A stretch of DNA of 64,000 nt from Stomoxys calcitrans (GCF_963082655.1 NC_081555.1:180584151-180648150), one strand, 5' to 3'. Counted from the stretch's first letter, positions 47,461 through 61,374 are shown. Notes: generated by a model from the sequence alone, not told the origin. Made by a program: numbers and translations.

Positions 47461-50010
47461 AGAGATACCGCGCAAAGAACTTATTTTTGTTTTAAATCAT
47501 TAAAATTTTATCAAAATGAAGAAAATTGGAAAAAGATTAAATGTTATGCGCAAGCTTTTAAAGAATTTATGGCATTTTCGGTGATACCATAGATACAGTA
47601 GTGACAAACCAACTCCTCTAATTGGAAACGAACCCACGACCTGCGCAGTGAGATTTCAAGTCAAAGTTACTTGAACTTGGTATAAGCGATGCATGATCGA
47701 TGGTCTACAATGGCAAGTGAACGATCCTCAATAATGTCAATATTACTATTTCATTCTATTCATTTCGGTTAATATCATCGAAGAAATATGTAAACATATC
47801 AATGTTACTTTAAATAAAAACACATCTCATGAACTCATTCCTAATGCTGATCCTTTGTTGCTCTTCAATTGGTGGCCCATTGATTGAAATCAAATGGCGT
47901 TTTATGAATACAAAAACACCCATTGTAATTGTGGAAGAGCATTTGTGAGTATTCAATTGTTGCTTGCATACAATAAAGGTTCCATCCAGGTTTCTTATGA
48001 GCCTATTATTAACCATCACACCCACAGCTAGGTCTTTCGGACTTGGCAAAGGCGGAAATCAACTTGAAAGTCAACATAACAATGCGTCAGGATGTGGGCA
48101 GGCAGTCGCAGTTCACAAGGGCTCTTGTAAATGGCTGAAGAGAATTGCATTGTGGTGAGTGCGCTCACAAAAGTATTTCCCCCAATGCAAAAAAGAGCAA
48201 CCATAATCAAACACTCGTTCGTGGGTCTTCTTGCATTCAATAGCAACATCTTGTGTAATGTCAAGATTTGTTATTAACTTTTGCGTCACAGGATATCTGG
48301 CTTTGTATAGCCTCCATAGCGCAGAGTATGGGCAAATCAGAAAAACACCCCTTTCTTTTGTTAATTTCTGGTTTGGCAAGGCGGAATGGCAAAAGCAAAT
48401 AACAACGCTCACAGTCGGTTGAGAGCTCTTGACAAAATGTTTGCGCACCTTGTTAAGTGTATAGCGCTGCTTTAGGCAACATCATCAGGAGGTCCTTTGG
48501 CTGAAAACTGGTCTTTTATAAGATTGTGTTGAGGTTGTTCGTTAAGTATGTGCGCGTGTGTGTGTGTGTGTTTATGTGGTTTTGGGCAAACATTCGTTTT
48601 TTAATCTTAAACTAATCAAACATTTCGCTTTAATGATTTTGATAATATTGGCAAAATGAGAAGGGAGTCCATACTGGCTGACAGGTTTTATTGATACTCG
48701 AACGCAGTCGGTGGCATTTAATAAATTTGCCCAGCAGCAGCAATCGAGACACTCCATTGAACGATTGTTGTTGACTGCTTTCCAATTTGGAAGTGACTCA
48801 GTCAGGCTCACCAGTCAAGCAGTCAGGCAGGCTCTTTGGCGAGCATTTGTTTTATCTCTCCATTATTGTGGTCTTCCATATGTCAAGTGTCAAATTTTGG
48901 TATCTCTGAAATGTCATTGTATTGACAAAATTGACTTCCTGTCTGATTTCGCCTCTCATGGTATTTTGTGGCTTTCATTTGGCTCGACTGTCCGACCGTG
49001 GACGGAGGCTGAAGCTGAAGCTGTTTTGTTGGTGGGTTTGCTGATGGGTTGTCTTTTTATTTTTTTTTTTATTCATTTTGTTGATATTCTTGGGACTAAT
49101 TGACAAGCGCTATGGCGTTCATCATCTAATGAAGTGAAACAGACTACGTGGTGCGCGTTTCACAATGCCACCCGAATCGTGGGATTTCAGCTTATTTACA
49201 CTTGACTCCACCACACTCAGCCCAGCCAGGCCGCTAGCCGAAACATTATGGAAAATGCATTAAGCCCACCTTTTTGGCCCCCCTTTCTCTCACTCACTGT
49301 GGAACAGATTTTTAATCATGCCATGTGGATGTAGCCATTGCCATCCACCCATCATCCCAACATCCATTGACAGACGCATGAACACACAATCCGCCAGCCA
49401 GTCCATCCAATCCCAAGTACTTGGCCTGTTAGTCAATGTGGAGGAATCAAATTCACACAAGTGTGTAGAGATTAAAATCGAAATGGAAAATGTATCTCTG
49501 TCCATTAGGTCACATACTCGTACTCGCATTGAAAATCTCCTATGGAAAAAGGCAAGAACTCTCGTAGAGGGGGTAAAAAATAAAATAAAAAACGACAATT
49601 AATCCGTCTTCAATTTTTGACTGACATATTTTGTTTGCTTTGTCTTTAATTTTGTTGTCGTTGAGTTTTTCCCTTCTTCTTCTTCGTCTTCTTAAATTTC
49701 ATTTGAATTGGACACTTTACGATTTTATGATGATAATGAAAATATAACGAAATTGCTATTGAAAAGTTTTAAATTACACTAAAAGTGATGCAAATGGTAT
49801 GCCATTGTCTAACTGACCATGTCCTTGATTGTGGCCCCCTTAAATAATTAAATAATATCAACTCTATTCTTTAAAAGGCCAATTAGATATAGAGTCGCCG
49901 CTATTGTGTTAGAAATGGAGTTGACTTAAGGAGAAAGTGAAAATTGTTTGCTTGATATGATACCAAACATAGAAGGGGCAGAAAACCAACTTTGTTTAGA
50001 AGAAAAATTG
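47461..50010. other. Stretch without recognised genes
   Basis: Complex sequence with a (GT)n run at about 48557-48572 and CTGAAGCTGAAGCTG near 49010. ORFs of up to 130 codons show no domains and low-complexity character. Confidence 0.4.
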
Positions 50011-50469
50011 TCATCAGAATTATGTCTGAAAAATGTTTAATCTTTAAAGAAACATTTTTCGAAATTTTATTGAAATATTGTCTTCAGAAAAAGTTTTATT
50101 CGCATTTTTAAGTTTTTGCTTTACTAACACATACACAAACACACACTTTTTTTTCGAAAATATTTCCATAAAATGTATATATCTTCGCAACAGCAAATCA
50201 TTATCGTCGCAGAAGCTGAAATGGAAACAAGCAGGTCGACGTTTGACTTCATCGTAAAGTTTTTAACGCAAATTTTTAAAAGGTTCACTTTTATAAGAAA
50301 CAAACTAGGAACTAGACTTTTTCAAATTGAATGTTCTCTAAATGTTCTCCGATCTCCTGTTCTTAATTTGTTTATGGTATGGGTTGTCCAAATACATGCT
50401 GTATCCTATACAATAGTTTTAAAGTCCCATAGGTCCTTCATGGATCAACCTTATTTTAAATTTGAATGT

Positions 50470-51590
50470 ATGATTCGTTCTCCACTGTCAAGTTCCCGTA
50501 ATTTCAGTCCCATAATATCTTAAACGGCCTGCATATCCGTTAGAGGGGTTTAAGGCGGATCCTAGCGAATTATCCCCAACTTCAGATTCGTACATTACTC
50601 CCATAGTTTTTTTCAAATAAGTCCTACGTTGTTCCGGTCGTTCTGCATGAGAGTTTGGAGGATATTTAGAGGATCTCAAACACATGGTAAAAAATATTCG
50701 TACTCTGTTTCCAATGACCTCTTATTTAAGTCCATATTGTCCCGTTCGACCTACATTTCAGTTTACTTTTGGTGTCTAAAATTGATAGAAGATTCATACT
50801 CAAATTTCAATGACCTTCCATTTGAACCCCATATGGTCTTAATCGGAAGACATCTTCTTTAGGAATAAGTTGTCGGCCTCCCACGCTTACTCCCGAATCT
50901 GCAAGTCAAAGTTTTTCTCTACACTGAAATAGCTTTTAATTAAGTCCCATACTACACTTATCAGACTACTTTTCCTTTTGGGAGGTCTTGGTATCACATT
51001 TACATCCTATTCTCAAATACCTTCCTGTTGAGTTATATATCGTTCCTATTGGTCAACGAAACGCTTCTGGGGATAGGGGTGGCCCTCCTAAGACATTGGA
51101 GCAAATTTGTATATCACACGCAAAAAAATAATTCGTTCCACACAAAATAAATTTTCGATATGTAAAATTCTTCGGCGAATAACCGATTTTTGACATGTTT
51201 TTGCGATAAATCATAACAATAATTTGTTACAAATATTAAGTTGGTTTGTGCATATTGAAAAGGATGCAAAGTTCAATTTAATCTCGCAACAAAATTCAAA
51301 ATCAATATTTTACCATTATAAGCAGATCTCTGTTGGTAATTCAAACACTTTCAGAGTTTATTTGGATTTATTTCGATGAAAGTCCTTTAACATCTCATAT
51401 TATCGCGATAAGTCTAAGTGATCCGTTGAAGGGGTTTTTGGTTGTGGGCAGCCACCCAGATTCTTGGTCCCTAACATTAATATCTGATTTGTAATATAAC
51501 CTTTTGGTTGATTTCCATATTGTCCCAAAAGGTCAATATGTTCTTTTGCGGAGTTTTTTTTGTTTTTTGGGTGAGGGGGCCGACCAGAGA
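50470..51590 (+). repeat. Diverged family C units
   Basis: TTCAAATAAGTCCTACGTTG, CCAATGACCTCTTATTTAAG and TTTGAACCCCATATGGTC phrases at roughly 130-base spacing match family C in plus orientation but are very diverged. Neither head nor tail is preserved. Confidence 0.5.
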
Positions 51591-52189
51591 AAAATCGTTG
51601 CTCTTAGTCTTTGCAAATAATAATTTACGACAAATATAATAAACAAATAATACAAATATCACACACGTCTAAACTGTCCTCTAAAGTAAACAACAACTAT
51701 CCACCTTAGTGATCCTATTTAGCATAATCTATCTCTCGCACATCGAACAGTTGCCTTTTATACTCTCACCTAGTGCTCTCCTATTATGCCATGACATTTC
51801 TACACACACACTATTATAGTTATGACTTTAGCATGCTCAATCTCTCTAACTGCATATCTCACACATCCACCTAACTACTGCTTTTGTAATATGGCTTTTC
51901 ATTAGCACAAACAAATTAGTCTTGAGTGTCAACAATTTCTGTGATAAGTAATTTACAAATTTTAGTATGTTCTAGTGCGAATTTTCAAAAATCCAGCCTT
52001 ACATCACATCTTCGTACCAAGAGTGACCTTTGTGTTAAATTTGAAGTTTGTTGGTTCAGCCGTTTCGTCCAGGCGAATGTAAGTCAGTAATACTATACTT
52101 TTGTATATTTAGATAAATGGTTAAATGGTTTTTTTTTAATTTCAAGAAATCAAACTGGTTTTTTTATAAAATGGGCACATTTTGAATAG

Positions 52190-52510
52190 TTTGAAATGCG
52201 GATTAACGAAAAGTGGTTTATTAATCGACGTCTTGTAAGTTTTCTCTTTAACGGCAAAAGTGTTATTCAAAATTTTAACTTGACGAAAAATTTCATAAAA
52301 AACTTGCGTTGAAAATTTTGTTCTTAAAACGAAATTTAATCGGAATTTTGCCTTTCGATAAAATTTCTTAAAAAATCGAAAAAAGAACATATATATATTT
52401 TTTTTAAGCGACATTTTTTTCAAGAACGATATATTGTGATTTCTGGGTTTCCTTTCCCAATGCAAAAAAAAAAATCGAAATTGTGTCCTTATAAGAAATG
52501 ACCGACCGGT
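52190..52510. repeat. Degenerate ~30-bp minisatellite, inverted
   Basis: Complement of the AAATTTTGTCTTTAGAAAA-type phrases, e.g. CAAAATTTTAACTTGACGAA and AATTTTGCCTTTCGATAAAA. The preceding 51591-52189 contains CTCTCACCTAGTG-like complex sequence and nothing coding. Confidence 0.4.
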
Positions 52511-52734
52511 TTCTACGGTTCAAAAAAAAACTTTTTCGGGAAAAACCGCTTTTTATCAACCTAGTAAATTCGAATCGATTTAGCTTAGCTGCTATTGGAG
52601 TAAACTACAAATCGAATGTTATAGGTTTTAAAATTAAAATTACTTACTATGAAACTGCGTATGTCATAACTACGAGTTTTTCTGGGTCAAACGATACCAG
52701 TTATACCCCTTGTCCACTTGGCGTTGCAAATCTT

Positions 52735-54612
52735 ATATATAAAATTCAAATTGTGTTTGTTTGTTTGTTCCGTATAGACTCAAAAACGGCTGAACCGATT
52801 ACCTTCAAATTTTCTCAGATTGTGTAGGTTGGTCTGGAAGGAAACATAGGCTATATAATTTTTTGATATCGGAAGGGGGGCGGACCCTCCCCCTTTCCCA
52901 AAAGTACTACCCAAAAATAAAAGTGAACGATCGGGACAATATGGGATTCAAATGAAAGGTATTCAAGAGTAGAGTACGAATTTGGTCCAAGTACCTGGGG
53001 GGCCGACCCAGCTTCAAAACCCCTTTAAATAGGTTTATTTGATGATCATGACAATATGGGACTCAACTGAAAGGTATTCGGGAGTAGATTACGAATATGG
53101 TCAGGAAGTAGGAATAGACTTTATAATTTATTGATAGCGGAAGGGGGTGGACCCTCCACCGTTACCCCAAAAACACCAACCAAAATCAAAAGTGGACCGA
53201 TAAGGACAATATGGGTACCAAATGAAAAGTATGCGGGAGTAGATAACAAATCTGGCATACAAATTCATGTCGAAGTATAGGGGGTCACCCATCCCCACAA
53301 AAACGCCCATCCCCACAAAAACGCCCAATCACAGATATATGGGACCCGGTTTGTTTGTTTCGTATAGACTGAAAAACGGCAGAACCGGGTTTCTCGAAAT
53401 GTTCGCATGTTGTGTACGTTGGTCTTGGTTGAAAGGAAACATAGGCAATATAATTTTTTGGTATCGGAAGGGGGACGGACCCTCCCCCTTATGCCAAAAA
53501 CACAACCCAAACGAAAAGTGGAACGATTGGGACAATATAGGTATCAAATGAAAAGTATTGGAGGGCAGAAAACGAATATGGCATTAAAATTTGGGTCCAA
53601 TCACACAGCGCCCCCCCCCCCCCAAAAAAAAAAAAAACAAAACAAAAACTCATCTAAACAGATATATTCGAAGTTCATGTCAATATGGGACTCAAATGAA
53701 AAGTATCAGGCAGTAGATTACAAATATGGCATAAAACTTTAGGTCCAAGTAGTGGGAGGTCGCCCACCCCCAAATACCCCTAAATGGGCATATTTGCCGA
53801 CCATGACTATATGGGGCTCAAATGAAAGGTATTAGGAAGTAGATTACGAATAAGACATTAAAATTTGCGTTCAAGTCTAGGTGACGCTTTTCCTCCTAAA
53901 GATACGTCAAATGGGTTATTATTATTATAATGGGTCATTATGACAATATGAAAGGTTTTTGAGAGTAGAAAACGAATTTGATATCCAATTTTGGAGCCAC
54001 GTGTTTTGGGGTACCCCCTAAATCATCCCCTAAACTGAACTTCATTTCTGTTGGGAATAAAGAACGAATTTGATATATATTTTCAGTGCAAAGTGCCCAG
54101 CCCCAAAACACCCTCCAAACGGTTCATATTTACCGGATAATGCCATATGGGACTCAAATTAAAGCGATTTGGAGTGCAGCACGTATTTGATATGCATATT
54201 TGAGTCGAAATGTCTGAGATGCCATTCCTCCCCTAATGAGAAAATTACCATAAGGAAGAACATTACCACCAGGAACCAAGAATTGGCAAATTCTCACACA
54301 TCAACGAGTGCTTTCCGATTCAAGTTTGAACTCAATGATAAGGGACCTTTTTTTATAGTCGAGTCCGAACGGCGTCCCGCAGTGCGACACCTCTTTGGAG
54401 AAAATTTTTAAAATTGTCATGCATGGCATTGTACCTGGCAAATGTCCCCAACTTAAGAGGGGATAAACACCGCTTTGCCCGATGTTCTCCCCAGGATTCG
54501 AACACATTTAGCGTCGAATGGCACGAATTCGATACCCGCATTCAGGGCGCAGTGTCCCCACCCTAAAAAGATATTAGACAGTTAAAGAAGGCGCAGCGAA
54601 GCGGGCCCGGTT
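52735..54612 (-). repeat. Composite repeat family C, inverted copy with internal SINE
   Basis: Starts with the inverted tail (TATAAAATTCAAATTGTGTT, GACTCAAAAACGGCTGAACC). Units with GGGACTCAACTGAAAGGTAT and GGAAGGGGG(C/T)GGACCCTCC follow, then a SINE and the inverted head GCGCAGCGAAGCGGGCCCGG at about 54589-54608. The order agrees with 32363-33985 read backwards. A poly(C)/poly(A) run is at about 53611-53640. Confidence 0.8.
54260..54500 (-). repeat. tRNA-derived SINE inside composite family C
   Basis: Minus strand: TGTTCGAATCCTGGGGAGAA (B box), then AATTTTCTCCAAAGAGGTGT and CATTGAGTTCAAACTTGAAT. Flanks match those of the SINE at 32448-32690 (GCACGAATTCGATACCCGCA on one side, ACCATAAGGAAGAACATTAC on the other). 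Confidence 0.75.
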
Positions 54613-56640
54613 CGGCTAGCAAAGTTATAATATCATATATCTGAGAGAGAGTTACAGAAACAATATTCTTTGTTTAGATCCAGCGTCATGTCTCAAAACC
54701 TTAACAAAATGACTCACACCAATACCGATAAGATCACACTTCATATGTAGCCATTTCGTTTGTCTAAGGTGCAAACCGAGAAAAGCCAATCCCAAAAAGG
54801 ATATTAGCACCTTTATGTAACCATTTACAAATATTTGGTAAATGCAATGTGACATAAACTGAGCAAATACCCGACAAAGGTTAAAACCTTAAAATTCCAT
54901 CGACTATTATGATGTCATATGATGCTCACCATATTGCCGTTCTTGATTCTTAAAAAGTAATGAGTGTTCGCCTCTAATCTCTCATTTGGCATCTTTTCTC
55001 CTACGATTTCTTTTCATCACTCTCTTGTGCTGGAAAGGACTTTAGGGAGGTTGACATCTTGAATTTGATAACAACTCTACCAACTTGGTGAATTGCAAGA
55101 GATGTTATCGCCATGTCTAAAATGAAAACTCTAGACAATGGAGAAAAGAGAGAACTGGTAAAAGTTCCTTAATTGATAGGCTTTGTAAAAGAAGGTGAGG
55201 CGAAGGTGGTGGCCATCAGAGTCGAAATCATGGCATGTGTATGTTAGTATTTTTACATCATTAGCCTCGAAAGTAGTGAAGGTGAGCAGAAACAAGAGAT
55301 GTTGGTGCCGGATAAGGACCGTTGTTGTTATGGCGACCTCCTTTTTCTGTTTTTTGTGGCAACTGCCTGACAAGGAGCAAAAACCAACAACGAAGTGAAA
55401 TGAAAAGGTTGGCCGCAACAACACAAACACTGGAGCTAATTTTTAAATATCCTGAAGAGTAGCAAACGGCAAGTAGGCAAAGCGATGATAATGATGCATG
55501 ACAATGCCATAGCTAGCCAGCGTTACTAAAGATTTAAATCTTCTCATCTCCATAGTCATCATCGTTGTTGTTGTCTCGTCGTCGTCATCGTCGTCAGTCA
55601 TAATGGCTTGTTATTCTAGCTCTAATGCCACAATTATTTCAATGGAAATTATTACCAAGTCTATTCTTGGTGGTTGGAGGTCTAACACTGCACCACTTGT
55701 TGAGGTAACACAGGCAGGTACTGGTACTGGTACTTAGTCGTTGTTCTTGCCAGCTTTGGCCAAACCAGCTGAAGATGTAGTTTTACCTTTGGCATAGCTT
55801 TTCCATTGTTATGCTGCCACCAGTTTCACATTTTTACCCATTGTTCTGATGATTAATTTTTCTGGGGAAATGGAGAGGGGTGAGCATGAGGGTTGACTGG
55901 TGTTGGTGGCTTCCAGCTCAGGTCTTTAAATTTAATCGAGCAGATGTCGTCAATTAGTGAAATAAAACGAGGTGCTTATGTGCGTTTAACGAAAACTGCA
56001 CTACAAACGGTTGTGGCTTTGACTGCGAATAAGGATGTGATTCTTTTTTAAACTACCCTTGCGGCTGTGATAATGATTTAGCGGGAACAGTAACTTGATT
56101 GCCTTTGTACACACGCACACATGCAGATATATCTCCAAGGATACAGAGAAGCATGCCACTTTGATGATGATGATGATGCATTTAGTGCGCTGGTACATTG
56201 TTAATTGGTATCTGAAAACTTTGATCAGTGATGCCAATTGCTGATTAAGTGCCAACGATCTAAGTTTATATCTCAAGATTTGATTAAAATACTGGGGTGT
56301 ATTCTGGGTAATATTAATCTGCAGGATTATCGTCAAATATGATTAAAGGCTATAAACAAGTAAAAGCGGACCAAGTTTGGCCGGGCCGGATCTTGGACAC
56401 ACTAAAAAAAAGTTGACTAAAATTTAAAGATTTTGTCCTTGATCTTACAATGTTGGTAAAGACTGCGAGCCAAAGAAGCGAGACTGCAAAATTAAGATGG
56501 CTTTCTTTAAATTTAAGTCGCTATATACTAACGGACATAGCCGTCCGATTCGAATTTCTATTGCTGACATTTCTAATGCTACGTCACAGATCATTCTCAA
56601 TTTCTTTTTTTGAAAAAATTTAAATATTGAACTTCGCAAC
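54613..56640. other. Stretch without recognised genes
   Basis: Complex sequence with TCGTCGTCGTCATCGTCGTC at about 55573-55592 and GATGATGATGATGATG near 56163. A lone family A head, GGCCGGGCCGGATCTTGGAC, occurs at about 56379-56398. No coding features. Confidence 0.4.
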
Positions 56641-56642
56641 TT

Positions 56643-57401
56643 ATGTACACTGATAGAAAAATGACGGTACTTTGCCAATACTGTCTGGTATTATTTTGTT
56701 CGCGTCACTGGCAAAGATTTTTAATACTATTTGGTATTAATTCAATACCAGACAAAGGAGGGTATCAAGAATTGACGGCGTCACTTTTATATTCTTGTCA
56801 TCGCGCCATAAGTGTGGTTGAGCTTTGTACTTTGTATATTATCGTCATCATAAAATATTTATAAATTTGAGTGCGTAAAAACCTGTTGAAATCCTCGATA
56901 GCGGTGAAAATTAAACCATATCAAAAACATGATAGCCCATTGTGTAGAAAACGATGCTGTGTTGGTGTATTCATATTAAAATCACTTCTGGGAATCGATG
57001 GGTATGGAATCAATTGCTGAATACAAAGAATTGAGGTTGGTCACGGTGTAACATTACTTTTTGTAATTATTAACACAAATAATCGAAATAAAATTAGATT
57101 AAAATTATTTTCAAAGACTTTTTTGGTTCATTAGGGGGTGGAATAATCAATAACGGTTAACAGTGCTAAAACCATTAACAGTTTGGTACAAAAACCAATG
57201 CCAGTTCGGTAATATGGCTAGTGCCAAACGGTACTAACTATTTTATGGTCATCCATACCATCTGGTATTGTTTTTGTGCCATACTATGTTGCTTTACTAT
57301 CAATACCGTATGGCCTCAGTGTACACCACACTGCTACAACAACAACAACCATATGGTACTGAAATGAGCACGTTTGGTATCAACTTTTCTCTGGGTGTAT
57401 G
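56643..57401. mobile_element. Non-autonomous element with imperfect inverted ends
   Basis: The left end TACACTGATAGAAAAATGAC roughly mirrors the right end, whose complement begins TACACCCAGAGAAAAGTTGA. The interior is rich in TTTGGTATTA and CCATACCATCTGGTATTG words. A short LINE tail is inserted at 57306-57346. Confidence 0.55.
57306..57346 (+). mobile_element. Very short LINE 3' end insertion
   Basis: CCTCAGTGTACACCACACTG followed by CTACAACAACAACAACC, flanked by TATGG on both sides, which would be a target-site duplication. It is the same 3' end as at 18060-18105. Confidence 0.6.
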
Positions 57402-59599
57402 ACATTTCTTTGTATTTAACTAAGTTTCACCGTTGTCTTTGTCCTAAGTCAGTTTCCTAACTTTCAACGATGTGTTGACCTATATCAAAAGATTTTTGCC
57501 TTTAATAAAAAGATGAAATCTGCCACACTTTTTGTGGCAATGAATGTCACCCAAAGCTTTGAATGCCACCCTGTAACGCAAAGCAAACCAAAAATTTTGC
57601 TTGGGATATGTCAATGCATTTCTGAAGGCATCAAAAATTTCGTTTGAGGTACATAGAGCCCCTAAAAAGAAGTTCCGTAATATCAAAAATTTAAAAAATT
57701 GGAAAATTTGGCATCTTATTATTAAGTTTGTCATCTTCGGCTCAAATTTTTCAAGTAAGGACATTCGGTATGAGTGTTGGTGGGTATAAGGGCTCAATAA
57801 GTCAAATTCTGGGATCGGTTTTAGAAAACTATATCAGCGTATAACCCGATTCGTTTTATACTTCACGTGGATTTTACGTCGAGAAAGAGCCCTTTCCAGC
57901 TTACTTGCAGGCTTTTTCTCGGCCTGAGACTTTGTTTTGCTTAAGGAACTAAGGTAACGTTGTCTGGTATCTGGAGTTTGTTCAGGTATTCATTACATTC
58001 CATCACGGACTTTGAACTCACCGTTCTTGAATCAAGACTTTGAGCGCTGACATACTGTCCACACAACATCATAACTCCTTAGTTTCTTGAGTGAAAGATT
58101 TGTTCTCAGGATTATGGTTGCGATTATCGTTATGGTAGGTCCCAAATTCGATTCACAAAGCTATCCTTAAAGATTACTAAGGATTTTAATAAAATCACAT
58201 TTACGAACTCCGAGAAACATTTATTTAAAATTAAAATAATTTATTTTGTATGTTTTGTTGATGTTTGACTATTTTGGATGCGTGCCAGTGCTGCCAACGT
58301 TTAAAGTACAAATCATTTAGCGGGAGCGTTTCATTTGACCATAAGCTAGCGAATCCGTTAGACTGGTACATAAAATGACTCAAGTATAAACCACTCTTCC
58401 AATCTTCTTTGTTGTGTATAAACATCCTGAAGATGTTATATACGTATCTTCTGATTGATGTGTGCATCTCGGAAATCATCCAAGGGAGAAGCTTCCACAG
58501 AATGAAAGATGCACAGTTCCTAACGGCTTATGAAGAATAGCTTCGAAAGACTAGGCATAAGCAATTTACTTCCATTGCCATTTGCAATGGTACTCTACGA
58601 ATAGAAGCTTAAATGGGAGTAAAAAGGGTCATCCCATTTTTTCAGTGACCTTCCCATCGAAACTCGTACTCATTACCCATCTTTTATTTGAAATGGTAAC
58701 TTTCAAAAAAGTTGGCATCATTGTATTAATTACCGTGTAAATAGTAATGCTATTCGTACTCTTTCTCATTTACACCCGCACGCATCCTCGCTTTCTCTCA
58801 TTCGTGTGATATTTATAAATAAATTTGTATGTGGTTGTTGTTACTTTTGTTCTAGCCTGTGTGCCTGCATTTTTGTGGCTCATTTTAAATGTGTGTGTGT
58901 GTGTATTGTATTGTCCTGAAGCAAATACGAACTCGCATTTCTTCTCAATGCTGTTTTGTGAGGCCTGCCACTCCCTTCTCTCCTATGCGTTCAGCACCCA
59001 CTGGGTGTGTGTGTTTAATTAATTTAAAAGCGTGCGGATAATACCAACAGTTATGATGAAAAGTCAAAGCATAAAGAAAATGCAATATAAATACCGATTA
59101 AAAAAAGTACATCACAATTACAATAATGTTCATGCTCATGCTTATGCTTGTGTGTGCCCGACCAATGCCTTGCTCTCGCCTCATGTTAATGTGGCTACGG
59201 CTGCCATAGTTATAGCTGTATATCTTCTACACAATTGGTGGGCGGCGGGTGAATAACAAGCATGAACTTAGCGTGCTGCTTTGCAGGAATCAGTTAAAAT
59301 GAATTCGCATCAAGCATGTCTAGAGGCAACGATCGAGAACACGTTATTGGATAGAGAGGAGACCTTTTAGTTTAATTGAAATCTTTATCATTGGTTTTTA
59401 TTGCAAGTGATTGAATTGTGGATTATGGTGAGGTGGTAAAGGTAGGCGCCGTCATATTTCAAAAATAGGAATGTCATTTTAACCTTAAACTGTGGTAATC
59501 ATAGTGCTGGTTTTTTTTTCTATAACACAAAGTACCGATTTACCTTTTTATGACCATTCTAATGGGCTTTTTCGGGAAGATACTTCAAGAATACATCAG
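57402..59599. other. Stretch without recognised genes
   Basis: Contains a small family A trace near 57768-57850 and a (GT)n run at about 58890-58903. No ORF with recognisable features. Confidence 0.4.
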
Positions 59600-59700
59600 A
59601 CTGCAAATGTGCCCATGAACATTCTATTAAGGAACAGGGCAAAACTTCTCACATATCAATGAGTGCTGTCCGATTCAAGTTTAAGCTCAATGAATACATA
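59600..59700 (-). repeat. SINE 3'-end fragment
   Basis: GCCCATGAACATTCTATTAA, GGAACAGGGCAAAACTTCTC and TCCGATTCAAGTTTAAGCTC are the complement of the SINE 3' end. Confidence 0.75.
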
Positions 59701-59999
59701 AAACTTCTACGTTAAAATTTAAACGGTGAACAAGTATTTGGTTGAGTTGAATAGGGTTGAAAGTTATAAACGGATTATTCAGCCATGTCCGTTGTAATCC
59801 CTATTGATGTCTATTTGAATAAAACAGCTGGTTTTCAAAAAAAAATCTGCTTGATGCTGTGAATCGCTGCTAGAAAAACCCTCTAGTAAAAATTTGCAAG
59901 CTCTCAAAACTTTGCTCGCTTTCACGCACTCTCTCGCTCTCTTCTGTTGGCAAATAATGATGCTTATAAATGTTTAGAAGGAGTTAATAGACAAGGAGT

Positions 60000-60765
60000 A
60001 ATGGAAAAGTTAAGGTTTCTTATAGACTCAAAAAAGGCTGAACAAATTTTGATGAAATTTATGTATGTAGAGTTTGGTCCCCCGGTAAAAACAACGCAAT
60101 TCGCTTTTTGATATCCGAAGCGCAGCGAACCCCCCACTTGAAATAATTTTCTAAAATTATATGTCTCGGAGATCGGTTGAAGCGTTATTTTGTTTGCATC
60201 CTCAATGAAGCTCAAAAACACTAAACTGGTATATATGTAACTTTGTGTTGAATAACCTGGGGGAGCGCCTCACCCACAATATCTCCAAATTGTCATGTAA
60301 CATGATGAGAATAATATGAGTGTTAAATGAAAAGTACAATATTTTAATTTTGGTTGCGAATTTATATACAAATTTGGCCTCAAGAATACACCCCAAGGGG
60401 ACATACCATTTGGGGAAATATGGGTATAAAATGGAAGGCATTTGAAGGTAGAATACTAAAATAAAACAAAAAATTTGGTTCAAATTGTCTGTGCTGCCCA
60501 TACAAACGTACAGTCATGTCCAACGACAAAAAATTGGTATAAAATGAAAGGAGAGTGGACTACGAATCTATATGCTGTCCTAGCCCCAAAAAAACACACC
60601 TTAGTAGGAAGTGTAGGCCGATCCGAATAATTTCGGCCTTAAATGAAAGGTATTTGACAGTAACCGGGCCATATCGTACCCATCAACAGAAAATTTAGAG
60701 CACGACCAAAAGGAGGCAATTAAAATGGCATCTAATTATTTAGGTCCAAGTGTCTTAGGGACCGA
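60000..60765 (-). repeat. Family C partial copy
   Basis: TTATAGACTCAAAAAAGGCT (inverted tail) is followed by GTTTGGTCCCCCGG, GATATCCGAAGCGCAGCG and TTAAATGAAAGGTATTTGAC phrases. Confidence 0.55.
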
Positions 60766-61374
60766 TGTTCCCTGGGATTCGATGTTCCCCTCCTAGTTTT
60801 CAAAAAGACAAAACGAAAAATCAATTTATATTAATGCTACTCCTCGCATTAGACTGATTTGGATGAAGTCTGGCATGGAATTTTCCTGTCATGATCTAAA
60901 AATTAGTTTTAAATACCTGCAACCTTAATTATTTAAATGAAAATAACAGCAAACATTATCAGTAGTTTTAAGCTAATTTGTGTTTTTCATTGCAGTTTTC
61001 ATACCCACCACCATACACTGAAAAAATGTTGGCTGAAAATTTTAGAAATTAAAATGAGCCAAAGAGCGTGTGTCGAATGATAGCAATCTCCTATGGTGAG
61101 ATGTAAAAATGACGTAGGGGGTTGTTTTTTACACTGGTGAGAAAAAAATTAATTTTGCTGTGCCAATCGGCCATTTTTTCCAACACTGACAAATTTTGAC
61201 GTTTGTCAAAAATCAAAAGTAAACAAGAAGTGCGCGCCTCATAATAATACAGGAAAAATCCAGAAAATAATAAATTCCCACTGCTAGGAGTTATATAGCA
61301 AATGCGAACGTTGCAATAAGAATATATGGATATGGAGATGTTTACATGGAAATGATCAAGATATATTCATTTAC
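60766..61374. other. Non-coding DNA
   Basis: No gene. A possible element start at about 61016 (CACTGAAAAAATGTTGGCTG) is not supported by a matching end. Confidence 0.35.

Noticed and set aside
48711..49103. 130-codon ORF
   Set aside because: Low similarity to anything known and ends in a poly-T encoded hydrophobic run; no supporting gene structure.
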